A DNA stretch of 8,176 bases from Campylobacter concisus. GTDB lineage: Bacteria; Campylobacterota; Campylobacteria; Campylobacterales; Campylobacteraceae. Of the stretch, positions 6,117-8,176 are shown piece by piece (position 1 is the stretch's first letter; each line of letters starts with the position of its first letter). The notes under the pieces were generated by a model. That model was not told where the DNA came from. It saw nothing but the letters and a program-made list of their open reading frames with translations, and searched no databases. The position numbers and the translations under genes were made by a program. The stretch is taken from the NCBI GenBank assembly GCA_018375265.1, contig JAHADO010000049.1, forward strand, positions 1 to 8,176. Direction: 5' to 3'.

Positions 6117-7616
6117 TTATTGTAGAAGTTTCATTACGTTTTGTTGAACGCTGTTTGCTTGACTCATAGCATAAGCACCTGATTGAGCTAGGATGTTATG
6201 TTTTGAGAAGTTAGCAGACTCGCTAGCAAAATCTACGTCCCTGATTTGTGATTCTGCTGATTTTACGTTAACTTGAGTTACAGTGATGTTATTAACTGTA
6301 GCTTGAAGTTGGTTTTGAACTGAACCAAGGTCTGAACGAACTTGATCAAGTGTTTTTTGAGCTGACTCAGCGATGTCCATAACAGCCATTGCACCTTTTA
6401 GTGTCATTACACCAGCTGATTGAGCTACTGTAAGCACTTTAGTCATTCTTTGGAAGCCCATAGCACTAGCTAGTTTGCCGTCTATTTGGCCTCTTACATC
6501 TCTTAAAGCAACTGAAGCTTGAGCACCACCTTTTGCTGAGAAAGCTTCTGACTCTAGTTTTAGAGCATCACCGGCAGCTGCGCCTTTTGCAGATAGCTTA
6601 ATATCTCTACCATCAAGGCGAACAAGGTTGATACGACCAACGAAAACTTGGTCTTTTTTCATACCGATTGCTTTTGAGATATTATCACCTGAAACGCTAA
6701 ACGCACGACCGTCACGGCTTGTTAGAACCATTTTACCTTCTGTATTGATAGAAGCTTCAACACCTGTTTGATCTTTAACAGCGTTGATCGCATTTACTAG
6801 AGCGCCGTTGCTATCGTTTTCTTTTACATCAAGGTCGCCGATTTTAACGCCATTGATAGCAAAGCTTTTGATAGATACGCTTACTATAGAAGTTGACATA
6901 GTTCTAGTTACATCAAATGTAGCTCTAATGCCTGTTTTATCAGATGTTTTGTTGATATTTTCAGCTAATTTACCAACACCAGTTCCAAGACCAGTTGATA
7001 TCTTAGTAGAAGCTATGCTAACATCATTTACGCCATCAACGCTTAAGAATTTAAGGGTAACTTTATCTGTACCAGTTAGTAGTTTTGAACTCTCAAAACG
7101 TGTAAGACCGATCTTGTCAGATGTAGTCGCACCAATACTTGCTTTAACAGTTTGGTTTGAATAAGCACCTATTTGGAACTCTTTGTTAGAGAATGTTCCG
7201 TTTAGTAGTTGCTGACCGTTAAATGAAGTAGTGTTACCGATATTGTCAAGCTCCTCCATTAGACGAACGATATCAGCTTGCAATGCTTGGCGTGATTGAG
7301 TTGTTTGGCCGTCTTGAGCTGATTGAGTAGCTTTAGTCTTGATAGTGTCAAGAACTTTTAACTGCTCGTCCATAGCTTTGTCGGCAACTTGAATGATACC
7401 AATAGCATCATTACCATTTGCAATAGCTTGACCTAGAGCTGAAGCTTGGCTTCTTAAGCTATCTGCAATAGATAGACCTGAAGCGTCATCTGCAGCTGTT
7501 TGAATTCTAAGACCAGAACTAAGTTTGTTAAGTGACTTAGATAGGTCAACGTTGTTGCTAACTGCGTTAGCGTGTGTGTTAAGTGCGTTTACGTTTGTGT
7601 TAATACGAAAACTCAT
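6117..7616 (-). CDS. flaA: Flagellin (major flagellar filament protein)
   Basis: A 499-aa flagellin, exported unfolded by the flagellar type III system and polymerised into the filament. The N-terminal D0/D1 region (about 1-170) begins [18 protein letters not shown] and includes [26 protein letters not shown] and SFNGQQLL (131-138). The C-terminal D1/D0 region (about 395-499) ends [11 protein letters not shown]. The centre, about 175-390, is variable and Ser/Thr-rich, as expected for O-glycan acceptor sites; residues about 253-308 resemble the flagellin IN motif. There is no cysteine. At 499 aa it is shorter than C. jejuni FlaA (about 572-576). It has its own sigma-28 promoter and AAAGGA site, and it converges on the legionaminate operon. 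Whether it is the FlaA or FlaB orthologue cannot be decided here; no second flagellin lies beside it. Confidence 0.95.
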   Translation of the reverse strand: MSFRINTNVNALNTHANAVSNNVDLSKSLNKLSSGLRIQTAADDASGLSIADSLRSQASALGQAIANGNDAIGIIQVADKAMDEQLKVLDTIKTKATQSAQDGQTTQSRQALQADIVRLMEELDNIGNTTSFNGQQLLNGTFSNKEFQIGAYSNQTVKASIGATTSDKIGLTRFESSKLLTGTDKVTLKFLSVDGVNDVSIASTKISTGLGTGVGKLAENINKTSDKTGIRATFDVTRTMSTSIVSVSIKSFAINGVKIGDLDVKENDSNGALVNAINAVKDQTGVEASINTEGKMVLTSRDGRAFSVSGDNISKAIGMKKDQVFVGRINLVRLDGRDIKLSAKGAAAGDALKLESEAFSAKGGAQASVALRDVRGQIDGKLASAMGFQRMTKVLTVAQSAGVMTLKGAMAVMDIAESAQKTLDQVRSDLGSVQNQLQATVNNITVTQVNVKSAESQIRDVDFASESANFSKHNILAQSGAYAMSQANSVQQNVMKLLQ

Positions 7617-7623
7617 TGTAAAT

Positions 7624-7630
7624 CCTTTTA
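7624..7630 (-). promoter_or_regulatory. Flagellin ribosome binding site, possible CsrA target
   Basis: On the minus strand AAAAGGA lies 7 nt before the flagellin ATG. It contains a GGA, the core of CsrA sites. In C. jejuni the CsrA-FliW switch represses flaA translation at the leader, so a similar control here is plausible but inferred. Confidence 0.55.
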
Positions 7631-7643
7631 TGTTTTAAGTTAC

Positions 7644-7656
7644 GACTTCATGTCGC
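7644..7656 (-). promoter_or_regulatory. Small hairpin in the flagellin mRNA leader
   Basis: On the minus strand CGAC-ATGAA-GTCG forms a 4-bp stem, extendable by a G-U pair, with a 5-nt loop. It lies between the predicted start of transcription and the ribosome site. It is short and might be chance, but it falls where leader structure would affect translation or CsrA binding. Confidence 0.3.
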
Positions 7657-7666
7657 ACGAAAACTA

Positions 7667-7693
7667 TATCGATCGGTTTTTAAAAAAGTTTAG
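7667..7693 (-). promoter_or_regulatory. Sigma-28 (FliA) promoter of the flagellin gene
   Basis: On the minus strand TAAA (7690-7693) is followed by a 17-nt spacer and CGATAT (7667-7672), matching the FliA arrangement TAAA-N15-NNCGATAW and the C. jejuni flaA type. Transcription should start near 7660, giving a leader of about 45 nt. A second CGAT overlaps the -10 box (CGATCGATAT), but only CGATAT has the right spacing. This makes the flagellin a late flagellar gene. Confidence 0.85.
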
Positions 7694-7778
7694 AGCTATG
7701 CATAAAATTTTTTATAAAAAACAAAAATTGCGCTCCACCTAAAAATTTTTCACACGTTACACTCTAAAAAATTATTTC

Positions 7779-7787
7779 TGCTACAAT
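7779..7787 (+). promoter_or_regulatory. Probable sigma-70 extended -10 promoter of topA
   Basis: TGCTACAAT is an extended -10 element (TG-N-TACAAT) with A/T-rich sequence upstream and no clear -35, the usual form of housekeeping promoters in Campylobacter. Transcription would begin around 7794, leaving a leader of about 24 nt that contains AAAGG (7803-7807) before the topA ATG. Confidence 0.6.
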
Positions 7788-7817
7788 TACGCCAAAAAAT
7801 TCAAAGGCTATATATAA

Positions 7818-8176
7818 ATGAAAAGCTTAATCATCGTGGAATCTCCCGCAAAAGCAAAGACTATCAAAAATTTCTTAGACAAAAGCTACAACGTCATCGC
7901 CTCAAAAGGCCACATCAGAGACCTGCCAAAAACGAGCTTTGGCATCAAGATAGAGGATGATAAATTTACCCCAGAGTATCGCATCAGTAGCGACCACTCC
8001 GCCATCGTAAAAGAGATAAAAGAGCTTGCTAAAGGTGCAGATGAAATTTACCTCGCGACCGATGAGGATAGAGAGGGTGAGGCGATCGCGTTTCACATCG
8101 CAAATGCCATCGGCAAGGAGCCAACCAGCCTGCCTCGCATCGTCTTTCACGAGATCACCAAAAGCGCCATACAAAA
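7818..8176 (+). CDS. topA: DNA topoisomerase I, 5' end
   Basis: The first 119 codons of a gene that runs past the window edge. The protein starts MKSLIIVESPAKAKTI, the TOPRIM opening of bacterial type IA topoisomerases, with the conserved catalytic-region Glu in VESPAKAKTI. It continues with ASKGHIRDLP and the TOPRIM acidic motif ATDEDREGEAIAFH, which binds Mg. The enzyme relaxes negative supercoils by single-strand passage. The ATG at 7818 follows AAAGG at 7803-7807 and fits the usual N-terminus. The active-site Tyr and zinc-finger tail lie outside the window. It is divergent from the flagellin gene. Isoleucine codons here are mostly ATC (about 13 of 17), unlike legG. Confidence 0.95.
   Translation, partial: MKSLIIVESPAKAKTIKNFLDKSYNVIASKGHIRDLPKTSFGIKIEDDKFTPEYRISSDHSAIVKEIKELAKGADEIYLATDEDREGEAIAFHIANAIGKEPTSLPRIVFHEITKSAIQ

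Larger units (their letters stand above)
7617..7817. other. Divergent flagellin/topA promoter region
   Basis: This 201-nt non-coding stretch holds the flagellin leader and sigma-28 promoter on the minus side and the topA promoter on the plus side. Between them, about 7694-7775 is very AT-rich (for example TTTTTTATAAAAAACAAAAA). I see no further operator or gene. Confidence 0.6.

Noticed and set aside
6309..6328. TTGGTT...AACCAA inverted repeat in the flagellin gene
   Set aside because: A 6-bp stem inside conserved coding sequence (the GSVQNQLQ segment) is explained by codon choice.
6784..7164. 126-aa plus-strand open frame opposite the flagellin centre
   Set aside because: It mirrors the flagellin codons, with no ribosome site or recognisable domain.
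7902..8174. 90-aa minus-strand open frame at the right edge
   Set aside because: It is antisense to the clear TOPRIM coding of topA on the plus strand.
1..8176. CRISPR arrays, insertion sequences, tRNA or rRNA genes
   Set aside because: I saw no regularly spaced repeats, transposase-like frames or RNA gene signatures; nearly all of the sequence is accounted for by the genes listed.

Overview
The window looks like the chromosome of a Campylobacter species (Campylobacterota). The evidence is low-GC, A-rich coding, a Campylobacter-type flagellin, and a gene order that matches the legionaminic-acid part of the C. jejuni flagellin glycosylation locus as I recall it (Cj1327-Cj1332: legI/neuB2, legG/neuC2, ptmE, ptmF, ptmB/legF, ptmA). 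A C. concisus-like species is my best guess, from the short flagellin and the absence of a second flagellin gene beside it. I could not test this.

Positions 1-5840, + strand: a tight operon for the flagellar nonulosonic acid CMP-legionaminate. It opens with the 3' end of a NeuD/PglD-like acetyltransferase (probably legH). Then come LegI (synthase), LegG (hydrolysing 2-epimerase), PtmE (CBS-domain nucleotidyltransferase that makes the GDP-sugar precursor), PtmF (Gfo/Idh/MocA oxidoreductase), LegF/PtmB (CMP-sugar synthetase) and PtmA (short-chain dehydrogenase). Neighbouring genes are 24 or 13 nt apart, or overlap by 4, 4, 8 and 14 nt, so they are almost certainly co-transcribed and partly translationally coupled. 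The earlier enzymes (LegB dehydratase, LegC aminotransferase) and any glycosyltransferase are not in the window and probably lie upstream.

Positions 5841-6116: a 276-nt convergent intergenic region with no gene. It holds a perfect 15-bp AT-rich inverted repeat that probably ends the operon, a small GAGA-loop hairpin, a strong GC-stemmed terminator serving the minus strand, and another hairpin just after the flagellin stop.

Positions 6117-7616, - strand: a 499-aa flagellin with well-conserved ends and a variable Ser/Thr-rich centre. It has its own sigma-28 promoter. The flagellin is the likely acceptor of the sugar made by the neighbouring operon.

Positions 7617-7817: the divergent flagellin/topA promoter region. 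Positions 7818-8176, + strand: the 5' end of topA (DNA topoisomerase I), cut by the window edge.

The pathway is known, not a new system. The points most worth a second look are the direct juxtaposition of sugar operon and flagellin, the hairpin-rich convergent junction, the flagellin leader with its overlapping CGAT motifs, and a codon-usage contrast between legG and topA.
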